Source: Spinellus fusiger (Eukaryota; Mucoromycota; Mucoromycetes; Mucorales; Phycomycetaceae). From it: DNA of 64,000 nucleotides. The position numbers and the translations under genes are program-made. Under the pieces are notes generated by a model. It had not been told where the DNA came from. It saw nothing but the letters and a program-made list of their open reading frames with translations, and did no database searches. Shown here in pieces: positions 11,789 to 23,428 of the stretch (position 1 is the first letter of the stretch; each line of letters starts with the position of its first letter). Location of the stretch: contig JALLLS010000082.1 in NCBI GenBank assembly GCA_025094145.1, positions 1-64,000 on the forward strand, in the 5' to 3' direction.

Positions 11789-12454
11789 AGAGGCATCCTT
11801 CTCTCAATTATAAATAAAATACTCAAACAGTTCAATTAAGAGTAGACGTATGTGTATTGAACCTAATCATCTTAACCTTGGTCTTGGATCCTTTTTTATA
11901 TGAATTTATGTGTATCTTTGGAGTCTTTTTCTTGCCTATCTTGTCCATGTGATTTTTTGTCTACCTGGTCTGATTGACTTGCTTGCATTTTCTGTGCACA
12001 CTTTTTATTTATTTATATTTTTTTTTACCTAAAAAGGTTCTGTTGTGGATTGATTAAAAAATATATAACATAAAACACAATAAAATTGATCATGATGAAA
12101 TTCATTCTTCCTATTTTTCATTTGTATTTGCTATGTGTTAAGTGGGGGTTAGTTAGTGCATATATTCAGATAAAGTACTGATTTAACAAGAAGCGACTAT
12201 TATATAAAGTAACAAATAGACACAAGTAAGAAAAACACAAGGTGGAATGTAGGTATGAACATTTTGGATCTATACAGAATAGACGGCAAGCTTAAGGACT
12301 AGAGGTTATCCAAATGATAAGTTTTAAGTTTAACAAAATTAAAGATTCTGATAGTATTTATTATGCAGATATAAAGCTTACCTATTTTTTTCGGTTAGAG
12401 ATTTTTAATTAATCAGAATAAGAAAATAGTTAATAGGTATAGGATGAGTAATAT
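11789..12454. other. Gene-free stretch between palindrome and second Tc1 element
   Basis: AT-rich with no coding support. The segment 12120-12335 resembles, in diverged form, parts of 11421-11500 and 5830-5965, so it is decayed repeat DNA. Confidence 0.5.
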
Positions 12455-13822
12455 AAAGTGACCAACAGAAAGAATTGAGATATTCTAAATGTAAATTTCC
12501 TTTCTTTTTTCATTTTTTCATTTTTTTCATTTTAGTTTTATGCTTTATCTTAAGTGTCATAGCTTCATGAATTTATTAGATATAAATATAAAAGTTTAAA
12601 TATATACATAGAGGGGTGTTTAAAATACATAATAGTGGTTTTATCTGTAGGCTATTTAGTAACCACTGTGGCTATCCTTAATATCAATGACAGTCTGGCA
12701 TCGCCCTATGTTGGCAATGAAAGTGTCTATCACTTCTTTCGATATTTTACCCCATTCCAACATCAGAGTCATTTATAAATTTCTCTTGGTGGTATACACC
12801 ATCCTGTCTTTTCTAATGATCTTCTTGAGGTAGCCCCACAGATGCTCAATTAGATTGAGATCACGACTTTGTGAAGGTCAATATAGAGCCATTACTATAC
12901 CATCAACCACTCTCTAATTGAGTTTTTTTAACACGTATAAGGTCTAACATTGTCATCCTGTAGGCGGTAACTGACTCCAAGGTTTAAAAGGGAGGAAGAC
13001 GCTCGAGTTCATGACAGTAGGCCTCTCCCAAGACATCAAGGTACTTTTCGGAGCTTACTATGCTTACTACTACAATCCATCTTCCAACATGCTCCCCACT
13101 GAAACAGCCTCATATCACCACCTCACCACCTCTAAACTACCTTGTTTCAGGGACATTCCTAAGCTGAAAGGCCGTGACATACTGCCTATTAAATTCTATG
13201 TCCATGTCAAGGCTTATTAGATCCACCCTAGACTCATATAACTAGGCTATCTTCTGTTATTGTTCATGAGTCCAACGAATGTGTTTACGGGCCACTGGAG
13301 CCTTGTATCTGCATGCTTCTTTGTAAAGAGAAGCTTGATCACTGGACTGAAAGAGTGGAACCTCATCTCATCGAGGCTCCTTTTCAAAGTCTTGTCTGAG
13401 ACCTTGATGTCCATGCTTGCCTTGATAGCTTCTTTGGTTTGTTGAAGATTGCCTATAACTGCTCTTCTCAACCACCTGAAGGCTCTGTCATTAGGCTTTC
13501 TATTTCTACCACTCTCAAGTACAAGAGCCACTCGGAATGTCTCCTTGAAATGATTCACAATTCACCCTACAGTAGAAATAGGCATGTTGAGTATACGAGG
13601 TGCTTCGACCTGAATAGATATCAGATTCAGCGCCTGGTGGATGATAGCTGAGCGAGTCTAGAGACTGGTGTATTTCCCATACATCTCAGGTGTTTTGCTG
13701 ATTTCTTTTTTCAGTTTTGGATGAGTTAGACATCATAAGAAGAAGAAAAGAATGTATGTCATTTTTTAATATAAAAATAACCTGAATTTTGAAAAATCAC
13801 AATTCTTTCTGTTGGTCACTTT
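12455..13822 (-). mobile_element. Dead Tc1/mariner element with terminal inverted repeats
   Basis: Perfect 23-bp terminal inverted repeats: the left reads AAAGTGACCAACAGAAAGAA then TTG (12455-12477), and the right is its exact reverse complement (13800-13822). The 1368-bp length is normal for Tc1/mariner. A transposase remnant on the minus strand fills the interior. The sharp TIRs set the boundaries; a TA target duplication is not clearly preserved. Confidence 0.85.
12655..13737 (-). pseudogene. Tc1/mariner transposase remnant with stops and frameshifts
   Basis: Minus-strand translation in pieces gives a helix-turn-helix part with ALNLISIQVEAPRILNMPIS and a stop soon after. It is followed by an open stretch (13247-13558) with LESGRNRKPNDRAFRWLRRA and SDKTLKRSLDEMRFHS, matching the second HTH and linker. 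Near 12840-12870 there is NLIEHLWGYLKKIIRKDRM, matching the PIEHLWxxLKxxI motif around the third catalytic residue, and it ends with a WGKISKEVIDTFIANI segment. Several stops and frame changes separate these pieces. It is a different family from the copy at 8926, since the TIRs and protein differ. Confidence 0.8.
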
Positions 13823-14801
13823 GCATTTCCTAGTCATTGAAAATTATAGCACACAAAGAGTATGTCAAATAAAACAATAAAAATAACATCTATAATGTAT
13901 AGTTGGGTGTATTCTCCAGAAGATGAATTAAGCAAATTTAAAGATTATTTTCCTTAATAGCCAAGTGTAAAGTTTATCAACTGTTTTCTTGTCTTATTCT
14001 CTTAAACCTATTTTCTACTGCGTTTGGCCAGTATTTGCACTTTTTATGAGCTTCTCCTATATTATCTTTTAAATGATTAGTCTTTCAGGTAAAATATTGT
14101 AAGAGTTTTACAGATAGTTTTCTGACCTGAATTAAACCTTACAGCAAATTCAGGCTGGTGAATGTCATTCTGAATAATAGAATAAACAATAAGTCTACAA
14201 AGGAAGTTTTCTGTTTATTTATTTGAAAAGCGTTAAGTTGTTAACTATTTTTTCATAAAATAATTAAATGTGAGTATAAAATCAATAATAATAATAATAT
14301 GTAAGGGACCACTGGGAATAGGTAGGAGAATGGTACTAGGTGTTGTGCGAGATATAGTGTAGAGTAAGTCTGATAGCAGATATCATAATGCAGATTTTAT
14401 TAAGACAATTGAATAAGTATTTATATGACTGTTTCTATGGTACTATCCAATTGCTAGGTGGAATATACTATACGAATAATAAAGGAGTGTATGATCAGTG
14501 ACAGGGAAGTGATGTAAAATAAAGGAGTAGGATTGATGACGGGGAAATGGTGTAAATAAAGGAGTGGTCTTATTTGGGTCATCACATAATAATAAAAACT
14601 TAACAAAAATCATATTTTGAGACAATCTATTAGATGAATACCTGAATGCTTGTTGATGATGTAGCTTGATTTTCTTGGTGCCAGAAAATAAGCTTTATGG
14701 CTGTTGCTTAGGTTAGAAATAGTGAAATATGCCTCATATGAATGATAATTATACTGTTAATGGAATTCAAGGTCGAATAAATTCTCTCAAGAATTGTATG
14801 A

Positions 14802-15028
14802 GACCATCGGAAACAAAATAGGAATAAATGTGCTTTATCTTCTTTTTATTAAAGCTCAGAGCGATTTTTTCAAAGTATAAGTAAAAACTTTTTTGAGCTA
14901 TTGTTAAGTTAATTGAATTGAGCTCGGTCATGTATAAATAATAAATAATGGGAAATGAATGATAAAATAATAATAAGAATGAATGGGGTGGGTGGGGAAT
15001 ATTTATTCCTATTTTGTTTCCTCTGGTC
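14802..15028. mobile_element. 227-bp MITE-like element
   Basis: The 28-bp ends are inverted repeats with 26 of 28 matches: the left (14802-14829) starts GACCATCGGAAACAAAATAG, and the right (15001-15028) ends TTTTGTTTCCTCTGGTC. The interior is AT-rich and non-coding. Size and structure fit a miniature inverted-repeat element. No clear target duplication is visible. Confidence 0.6.
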
Positions 15029-16191
15029 TAAATAGACAATTATATTCCAATTCAGATAAATTCAGTGTATGAGAACAGCACATGAAATCATTATTCTATT
15101 TTCTGTGATAAATTACAGAATAAGAATTGATAATAGTAGATATCGAGTGCTGATGATTATAAACACAAGACATCATTATAAGCCTCTTTTAATAAATGGA
15201 ATAGTAATATTTATGCACACTTCATAGTATCACCTTTGGAAAATAGTGGTTAGGGTTTGTATATCATATCAGATGACAACATAGTACATAAATAGAAATA
15301 ATACTGCTGTAAATGTATGTGTGTTATCAAGTAGGAGGCTATATTTTTGTTGGTAGAAGTGTGAGGCTGCTTTATTTTATTCTTTTATTTTATTCTAAAT
15401 TACTATTGTTATTTAATAGGTAGAGTTTCTAAACTTATCGAAAGTGCCATTGCTCTATTATCTCTTGTAACATGTCATTAAAGCCTCATTGTATAGTGGT
15501 ATATATAAAAATGTATAAATGTATAGGTATAAAAATACTTTTAGTCTGAGAACTTCAGGAAACGTGTGCTTCCTAGTTAAAATTAAACAGTACAGAACGT
15601 CCAAAGAAACAAATAAGAATAATGAGGACTGTAGACACTTTTGAAACGCAAAATGATCCATCTAAGATTAGTTACCAACAGATTCAATGACAAGAGCCTA
15701 TACCCTATAGACAAAGCAATATCACGAACATTGACACCAGTGCTATAAAATCTACAGTTAATAAAAATAGATAAATAAATAAATAAACCAATAGTTATCC
15801 ATTACTATATAACTATTGTCCTTTATGAAGTCATATTTTTTTTTACTTACTGTTGCATGGTAGGAACTCTTCACGTGTAATAATTACCTTTATATAGTCA
15901 AATAGAGTTTCTCATTATAGTACTATGTTGTAACCCTATTTCTTTTCTTTGCCTGTGTATTGGCCATGGAGATGGTGGATGAAAAAAGAATACCTATTCA
16001 TGGTCTTGCATGTCTTTCTTTTGAACAACTGCTTGGACAATAAAACAGGTGGATATCTATTTGAATAGGAATTTATTATTAGAACTTTTCATTCCAGGCT
16101 AACTAGTTTAAATTCATTTTAGACACTTGATTTCATATTTTATTCGTTCTTGTAAACATCTACCATGGATGAGACGTAAACAAATACGAGT

Positions 16192-16250
16192 GGGTTGGTG
16201 GAGTGTCGGAAGTTAAATACCGACAAAGGCAAGTGTCAAATAAACCAACC
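16192..16250. other. Nested hairpin
   Basis: The outer stem is GGTTGGT (16193-16199) with ACCAACC (16244-16250). An inner stem, TGTCGG (16204-16209) with CCGACA (16220-16225), encloses a 10-nt loop. It could be a structured RNA, a cruciform or a repeat end; no family is recognised. Confidence 0.35.
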
Positions 16251-17866
16251 TACATGTCAATAACAAAAAGAAAAAGTGTGACCCTCCTACTCATCTTTAA
16301 GCATAAGTGCCTAATGACATTCTAGGGTGGGATAGTATGAAGCATCCTACTATTCATTCGTATATAAGGGTGTCTATAGACTCAAGTTCGAGGTGTTTCT
16401 TGGTGCAGCCCATAGTTGTTTAGCTTAAGCCCAGTTCTATTTTATTTATATCCAAATCTCATACTAACGGAAGTAACTTTGAAGATAATAAATCATCCAA
16501 CAAAGACCCAACAATGCTGTTTTCCCTCCTTTATTGTCACTTATTAATATGCTTATGATCATTTCCTCCCCCCTTCTTTCTTCTAATAGCATCCAACACG
16601 CCCTTTATTGGATGTTCGTGGGTTCATTCTACCAGACAACACTGGGATCTGTCTGTCCTTCAGATAGCCAGTAGTGTATTATAGATATACATATTGGGGC
16701 TTTCCATGAAAATATTTGTACACCAGGTTACTGGTACACCGCATGACCACAAACAGATTCTCTATGACCTCTCATGGTGTTGTCTTACTCCAACCATGAA
16801 AGGAAATATTCTTAGCATAAAAAGTGCGACATTGAGTTACCTATTTTCCTCACATATATTCGCATTTGTCTTTTTATTCTTCTTTCATTTATTTATTTTT
16901 ATTATAAAAAGTAAAAAAGAAAGAACGAATATCGTCTTATTTCCAAACAGTGCATTATGGAAGAACTTCTCTCAGATGATTTAACGGAATCCAGAAAGAT
17001 TCCTCAACGTTATTATACACCACAACCAAAGAACATGAGCAAGATAAAAGCAGGAAGTGGTAATAAGAGTTATCTGATGAATAGGGATTAATGAAGTTAA
17101 TGCTAGGATATTACTATGAATCTACACCTTCCCCATCAAATGTGATTATAGCTGCCAATTCAAAAGCTGTGCCTAAGGATTTCTGTTGCCTTGGATGGTA
17201 AGTGCCTATTCATACCTTGTTGATTCCTTGCTTATCTTGTCAACTAGTATTTTGGCATGTTTTCTATGTTGTGCAGTGAAGAATGAAGAAAACAAGAGTT
17301 CTGCTGGATAAACATCTACTCTTACTACAACTACTCCTACAACTGTTATTATTATCACCACCATTTCTACTCTTTTCATTTTGTATCTTTCCCCTCGCAT
17401 TCTTTCTCTTTTCTTATATTATCTCACATCAGGTGAATACATTTGTCAATGCTTTATAGACTCTATTTTCCATGGATACACTTTTTGTAAGACCGTTATA
17501 AAATACCAAAATAGTAAATTATTTCTTTGTCGATCCAGCATTTACTTTCCCGCCTTTATAATAAAACAAGCCCAACACAGGCTGTCTTACCTGACCCTCT
17601 CTGTAAGCTATGTTCTTTTTCTCTTTCTTGGAACACAGAAAGGGCTCAGAAAGCACTCTTTATCAGCCAAACAGCAACAACAAAACAGGAGCAACAACGA
17701 ATAATAATAGATATAAATAGTAAATCAAATTCTATTGAATAAATGAATAAAAGAAAAAGAAAAAAACAAACTACTGCTGTAAATATAAGTTAATAAAATG
17801 CTCATTAGAAAAGAAAGAAAAGGAACGACTCTTGTAATAGACAAGGAGAAAAAAAACATGAATTCA

Positions 17867-20800
17867 TCAAGTCCTTGTGCTTGATACATAATTACTAGGA
17901 AACAGACCTGATGTTGGTTTTCCATAGCCTAAAGAAATACAAGTCAGTGAACGTATTTCTTTATGAACTGATCTCTCTTTCTCTTTTCTTTCTTTCTTTC
18001 TTTCTTTCTACTTACCATCGTCCTTGTAGCCCATCCACCATACACTGTCATTCATATCGGTGACAATAATGGCTTCATCAGCACCAAAACTGAGTTCTCC
18101 ATATTCTTTGGCTTCAAAAGGATATTTCGCATACACGAGCTGAGGACACTCTTCACTCACAGGAGCATCTGCACCACGACTCTCTCTATTGGCAATGGCA
18201 GCAGACACCATGGCACCAAATGAAGCAGCAGCAGTAGCAGCAAGGCCTGTTGTGGGATCTGTCCTATCAGTAGCATGGCTTGTGTATATCTTTGGTGGCA
18301 CACCCAACATGGCCTTATTGTCCTGGTAGGACTTTTCATGGGTAGCAGCAGCTTCTCCTTCATAGGCCGCCATTCCTCCCAATGCACTTAGCTGGGCTGT
18401 GTCTAGCATGGAGATGAGCTTGGAGGCACGGCGTCCAGAGGCCCACGGTGGCATAGGCTCTGGATCATCCTTGGCGGCATGATGGCGTCGGATAAACACA
18501 AAGAATAGACCTGCTAATACTAGAAGGAAGATGATGCCCAGTGAAATGGCAATTGAGATTAAAATAACAGCAGGCACAGGCAGATGGCGAGTAATGTTGC
18601 TCACAGTACAGCACGGAGAAGCATGGAGGAGCTGTCTGATCTTGCCGGGTGTTCCGTCGTTTTTGGTGGTCAAGACATAGGGATACCATGAGGATCCATC
18701 GTACAAGGCAGCACTGACATTGCCATACACTTCGATTTCGATATTGCCTACTGCCATCAGCATGTCCTCAGAATTGGCTGGAAATCGATCGCTCTTTGGA
18801 GAATCAAGAATGGGAACGTATAAAAGCTGTCGAATGTCGGTAGATGGACCCAAATTGGATACTTTTTTTATGAGTAAGTTATTAGTCTTTGTTACTGTTA
18901 TTATTATTTGTATTATTTGTATTATTTAAGCCTATTGGCTTACCAAGAGAAGTGTATTGGTGGCCATCCCATGTTCCCAAGTGACCAGAAGCAGCATTAC
19001 TAAGGAGAGAAAACAGTCTGTCAGAATCCATGGACATAGACCCTTTCCTATTACTATAATTTACCTTCCAGCAATCAATAACTGATTTGGCATACTAAGC
19101 ACAGCTGTCGAAGTACCCAAATCATCCACAGGCAGTGTAGGCGATGTCCATTCACTGTCTTGTCCGTGGAGTTGTGCAATGTAAACAGGCTGATGGTTGA
19201 TATGCAATGCACCCACAGCCACCAAATCACCATTCGATACTGTCAAGCCATAGACTTCGCCATTCAGGCCACGAGCCACTCTATCCCATTGGAGTGTGTT
19301 TGTATTTAAAGAACATACAGAGGCACAATCCAATGACCCAGCAAACGTAAAATTACCCGCCACATAAATAATAGGGCTATTGTCTTGGACCTGGATGGCA
19401 TTGACACGCCCAGGATGTCCATTCACATCATTCACACCATTCACATCTAGACTGGTCTGCTGTACCAAGTCATAGATGGCAAAACTCTTGGACTGGCTGT
19501 GGAGAAAGGTGCCGCTGAACTCACCCCCCACGAGCAATTTGTTCTCTACCAAGGCCAGCGTAAGGACTTGACCCTGAAGCTGTCCAATCCCACGCCATAC
19601 ACCGTTTTGGTACATGGCAAGATTCATAATAGAGTCAGAGATAGTGAACCGTCCTCCGACAATAATGACAGTCTGGTCTTCGCCTGGATGACTGGTGTTT
19701 TTCCAGAACAGTCCAGTGTTAATAACAGCTTCTGTGTCCATGTCGAGTAGGTAGGGTGTCCATTGATTCTGGCCATCGATGGACAAAAGACCCTTGGCGC
19801 TGTACTTTTGAGCACCGCGGATACTACCAGCCCACAGTTGTTGAGAGGCGCCTAGTGGTACAATGGAGCGAATGCTGCCCACCACGAGGGGAGATGTCTC
19901 AACCCATTGGTGGGTTGTGGTGTCCCATAGCACATTATTACCGATAGTGATAGTTGCGCGTGTAAGGGTACTGTTGGGTGTAGAAGTGCGTGCTAGGTTT
20001 CCTGAAAAGGTCAGGGTGTTTCCTGATGCTATAATAGTATCGACTGAGCCATCGAGTCCCTGGGAGGCAATAATAGCAATAGTAAGATAAGTGAGGTGTT
20101 CTATGTATCTATGTATCTGTTGATGTCTATGTGTGTTTACCATGCTAAGACCTGACCATTGGTTCTTTACAGTGTCATAGGAGGCTACTCGATTGAGGGG
20201 TTCGTTTCCACTGATGGTGCTATTGAAGGAGCCGCCAACGTAGAGATCTGGTCACCATAGTAACCATCATTATCATTGCCATAATAACAAGAATAGTAAT
20301 GATCGTAATGATCATAATAACAAGAATAGTAATAGTCATAACAGTAACAGTAACAGTAACAACAAAGATAAGCATATATGCAATCACCCTAGAGGCATAG
20401 CCACTTACTTGAGCCTACCATGAGGAGCGAAGAGACATTGTTATTAAGTCCACTGCCACTCAATGGCACCAATTGTCCTCCTCCACTCTGATAATTATAA
20501 CCAACAATATTACGATAAGTATCGTTCAGACTGACAAACTGTCCAGCAATGTACAATTGGTTTTCTTGGGAAGCATCAATGGCACGTACAGTAGAACCAT
20601 ACATGAGCTGTTCTATACATTTGGTGTCCATGGGTTAAATCAGTGTATGCTTATAGACAGATTTACTTGTCTACTTATCTATAATCACTTTCTATTGTTA
20701 TTTTAACTTACGATTCAAGGGTCTCCAAGCAGGTGTGATGTTAGTGGAGTAGTTTTGTGGGCTGTACTCTAGAATGCTAGAGAGAGTGATGCCTGTACTG

Positions 20801-22776
20801 TTGATAATAAACTCCAAAGAAGCTGCTACTAGACTGACAGTTCCACTGATAGGTGCAGTGGCATCTGTGGGTACATCCAGGACAATAGTGGGTTGAAAGG
20901 CAGACGATGTAGCTGATAGAAACCCACTGTAGATGGCAGTTCTTGTGTCCTGAGTCACTGCTTGGTCTACAATGACACGTGTGCTATTGTTAATGGCTGT
21001 ATTAATAGTGAATTGAACTTGTGTGCGTTGATTGCAGGTGGAGCTTCCAACACATCCAGGTGTATTCGCATAGACAGTGTATTGTCCTTGGGCTGGAATG
21101 TACCTAAGTGAATCAATGAGTGAATGAGCAAGATTATTGTTATTATCTATTGCTATTAGACTATTGACAGAGAGAAACTCAGACTCACGGTGTATAAGTA
21201 ATTGAGGCATTGTTGTTGGGAAGACTAGAAGCAGGGAATGTCGAAGTAAGGAAGTTCTGATAGGTGCCATAGACATATTTCTCAACCCAAGTGCCTGTAG
21301 CAGTTGTAGAGGAGGATGAAACCCCTCCACAGGCTCCGTTTGATGTGTCTAGGTGAGCATGGAGTGCAATGTCTAATGTAGACCATGCATCAGCAGAGAT
21401 ACTTTATGTTAGATCAGTTGTTTATCTGCCAGTCAGTCAGAAACAGTATGGGGTCTACCTGATTGGAATATTTCTACACCTTCCAGTCCACCTCCACTAC
21501 CATACCAAGAATTGATGTTGATACGAATGCCTGTGGTATAGATGGGACTGAGGACAGTGAAGTCTTGGGATAGGATGTTGGGATCGTTGGAGAGATGGCA
21601 TTCTTCAGAGCAGACAGTCATTTGCTGTGTTTCTGGGTCAATATAGGACAGTTGTAATATTTCATTGGATCCAAGGGCAATGATACTAGCAGACAAGTCA
21701 GTCTAAATGAATAGTAATAGTAATAATAATAGTAATAATAGTAATAGTAATAAAGATAGTAATAATAATAATAATAATAATAAATACACACTTACTTGAA
21801 TACATTGGTGCCTTTGTCTTGGTAGTGTGTATTAGAGAGACGGAACATGGAGGGCTGGAGAGCATAGGCAAACACCGCTTCCCAATACCCAGGAACCCCT
21901 GTCTGGAGTAACCAAGGTGATTCTGAAGAAGGAAGGGTGGTGTTGGTGCAGACCACATTACCAGGATTGCCCAAATGACTAAAGGCACCGTTACCAGCAT
22001 TGAGTGTCTATGGTCATATTAGCAAATATCAACATGAATATAAAATATCAACATAAATGGATCAATGGACTGTTTACCGTAGAAGCACCCAGGCTCACAC
22101 TCTGACTACTGTTGGCATTAAAGTATTTTCCATCACCTGTAGCATCAAACCGACCCCCTAGTAATAGAGTGTTGGTGTTTGGATTTTGAGTAATGGTATA
22201 AACAGGCCCATTAAAGCCCTTCCAAGGCAATGGAGCCCAGACGCCTGTCCATAGAGCCACGCCACCACCATAATCAGAGGCGGTGGTTGTGTGTGCAGGT
22301 GCTATAAAGTCTCCGCCCACATAGACTGTTTTTGTTTGTTCATCACAGTAGAGGGTCTGTACGGGGCCATCCAAGCCTTGATCCAGCGCACTGAGTGTCT
22401 GTGTCTGTGTATTCCATCGAGCAATATAGCTCATGGCGGTGTTGTTGAGAAGAGTGAAGTTACCACCCACATAGATATCCCATGCGTCTTGTGTTGACAG
22501 GTGGCAGGTGGCAAGAATAGGGCCATTGGCAGTGGCTAGGTTGAGAAATGTGTTGTTGTTTGAAAGAACAAGGGATGAGACAGCACCATTGTAGTTGAAC
22601 TGTTGTGTGTCGACATAGGGCGAGAGACCAGCAAAATCACCTGCTAGTCCCAACTGGCCCACAATGTCGAGATGGAGGGTTGGCTGAGAAAAGGGTGTTG
22701 CTGAGGCATGGTGGGTGGACAATAGAAGAACAGAAACAGGTATTAAATACCATGCCAAAGTGCATTTTCTACTCAT
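17867..22776 (-). CDS. Rax2-like cell-polarity cortical protein with C-terminal SH3
   Basis: Eleven exons on the minus strand: 22776-22078, 22007-21804, 21702-21459, 21348-21189, 21103-20712, 20612-20409, 20247-20141, 20059-19065, 18999-18944, 18861-18016 and 17928-17867. They give about 1322 aa in frame. The start (MSRKCTLAWYLIPVSVLLL) is chosen because it opens a signal peptide. The large extracellular part has the repeated Rax2 / 'cortical protein marker for cell polarity' motifs: YVGGNFT, GLDGPVQTLYCD, YVGGDF, LLGGRFDATG, IAGQFVSLN, YVAGNFTFAGS, GLNGEVYGL, a beta-propeller-like array. A single membrane span lies near 1115-1143 (VILISIAISLGIIFLLVLAG), followed by RRHH. The end is an SH3 domain (YAKYPFEAKEYGELSFGADE, WWMGY, GLFPSNYV). 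Rax2 marks growth sites at the plasma membrane. The exon 2/3 junction is ambiguous: AAT|GTATTC keeps frame, while the better-looking AA|GTAAGT does not. Introns contain trinucleotide arrays (about 20250-20360, 21710-21785). Confidence 0.9.
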
Positions 22777-23428
22777 GGTTGCGTTCAAGGGTAGAACGGA
22801 GCAGAGGGTGATGCGTCGCTCTAGCACACAATGAACAGGGAAGGAGAGATAAAAAGGACAAAATAGGTGCGTAACCATTAAAATGGATATGATTTGATTC
22901 CCAGACGAGCAGTAATCCTCTGTAGAATTGACGTCTCACTACAGTGGAATCTCTTTTTTGGAGTTGTACAAGTGAGAGAAAGCACGTTTTGTTGTGGGAG
23001 GGGAAAAGAGGAAAGGAGGTTTTTATTTTATTTTATTTTATTTATCTAACTATTTATTTATTTATTTATTTATATTTATTTATCTATCTATTTATCTATC
23101 TATTTATCTATTTATCTATCTATTTATCTATTTATCTATCTATTTATCTATCCTGTTGAGTCATCCCTTTTATCATGTCAAAGGAGATCTGTGGAATAAG
23201 ATGGATAGAATATTAGAATAGTAGAATGGAATAGAGAGTAGAAGCCACCAAAAATGACTTGATCTATTTACACTGCACTCCACTGCTCTCAAATCGCCTG
23301 CATGGATTTTAATTAAGAGACCTGTGCTTGGGTTTCCTCCCTCTTGAGAGAACAGTCACTCACCATAACCACTACCCTATGGACAGGACTTTGGGCCAAT
23401 GAGCGGACTTACTTTTATTCCCTTTATC
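22777..23428. promoter_or_regulatory. Divergent promoter region, Rax2-like / RhoGAP
   Basis: A 652-bp spacer separates the two divergent ATGs. It contains a long TTTA/TCTA tetranucleotide array (23022-23152) and a C-rich 3' part (near 23335-23395) just upstream of the RhoGAP start. No convincing TATA box was seen for either gene. Because both products are polarity/Rho-type proteins, shared regulation is possible, but that is inference. Confidence 0.5.
23022..23152. repeat. (TTTA/TCTA)n tetranucleotide array
   Basis: About 130 bp of interleaved TTTA and TCTA units lie in the divergent promoter region. Confidence 0.95.

Larger units (their letters stand above)
13823..17866. other. Gene-free 4-kb region
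   Basis: No coding region is supported on either strand. It contains short tandem units near 14480-14565 (AATAAAGGAGT plus GATGACGGGGAAATGGTGTA-like units, two to three copies), a MITE-like element (14802-15028) and a nested hairpin (16192-16250). Around 16320-16620 is a more complex stretch with a TATATAAGG that could be a decayed LTR or promoter, but I cannot match it to a family. Confidence 0.5.

Noticed and set aside
14281..14640. TGTAAGGGACCACTGGG start considered as a solo LTR
   Set aside because: No matching 3' end, target duplication or second copy could be found.
16380..16410. CAAGTTCGAGG considered as a tRNA T-arm
   Set aside because: No acceptor, D-arm or anticodon stem can be built around it.
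16320..16640. TATATAAGG plus downstream sequence considered as an LTR or gene promoter
   Set aside because: No coding region follows, and no repeat partner exists in the window.
19499..20090. Plus-strand ORFs opposite the Rax2-like gene
   Set aside because: Antisense shadows of a well-supported minus-strand exon (19065-20059).
22944..23221. ORFs rich in IYLFIYLSIYLS
   Set aside because: Translation of the TTTA/TCTA microsatellite, not a membrane protein.
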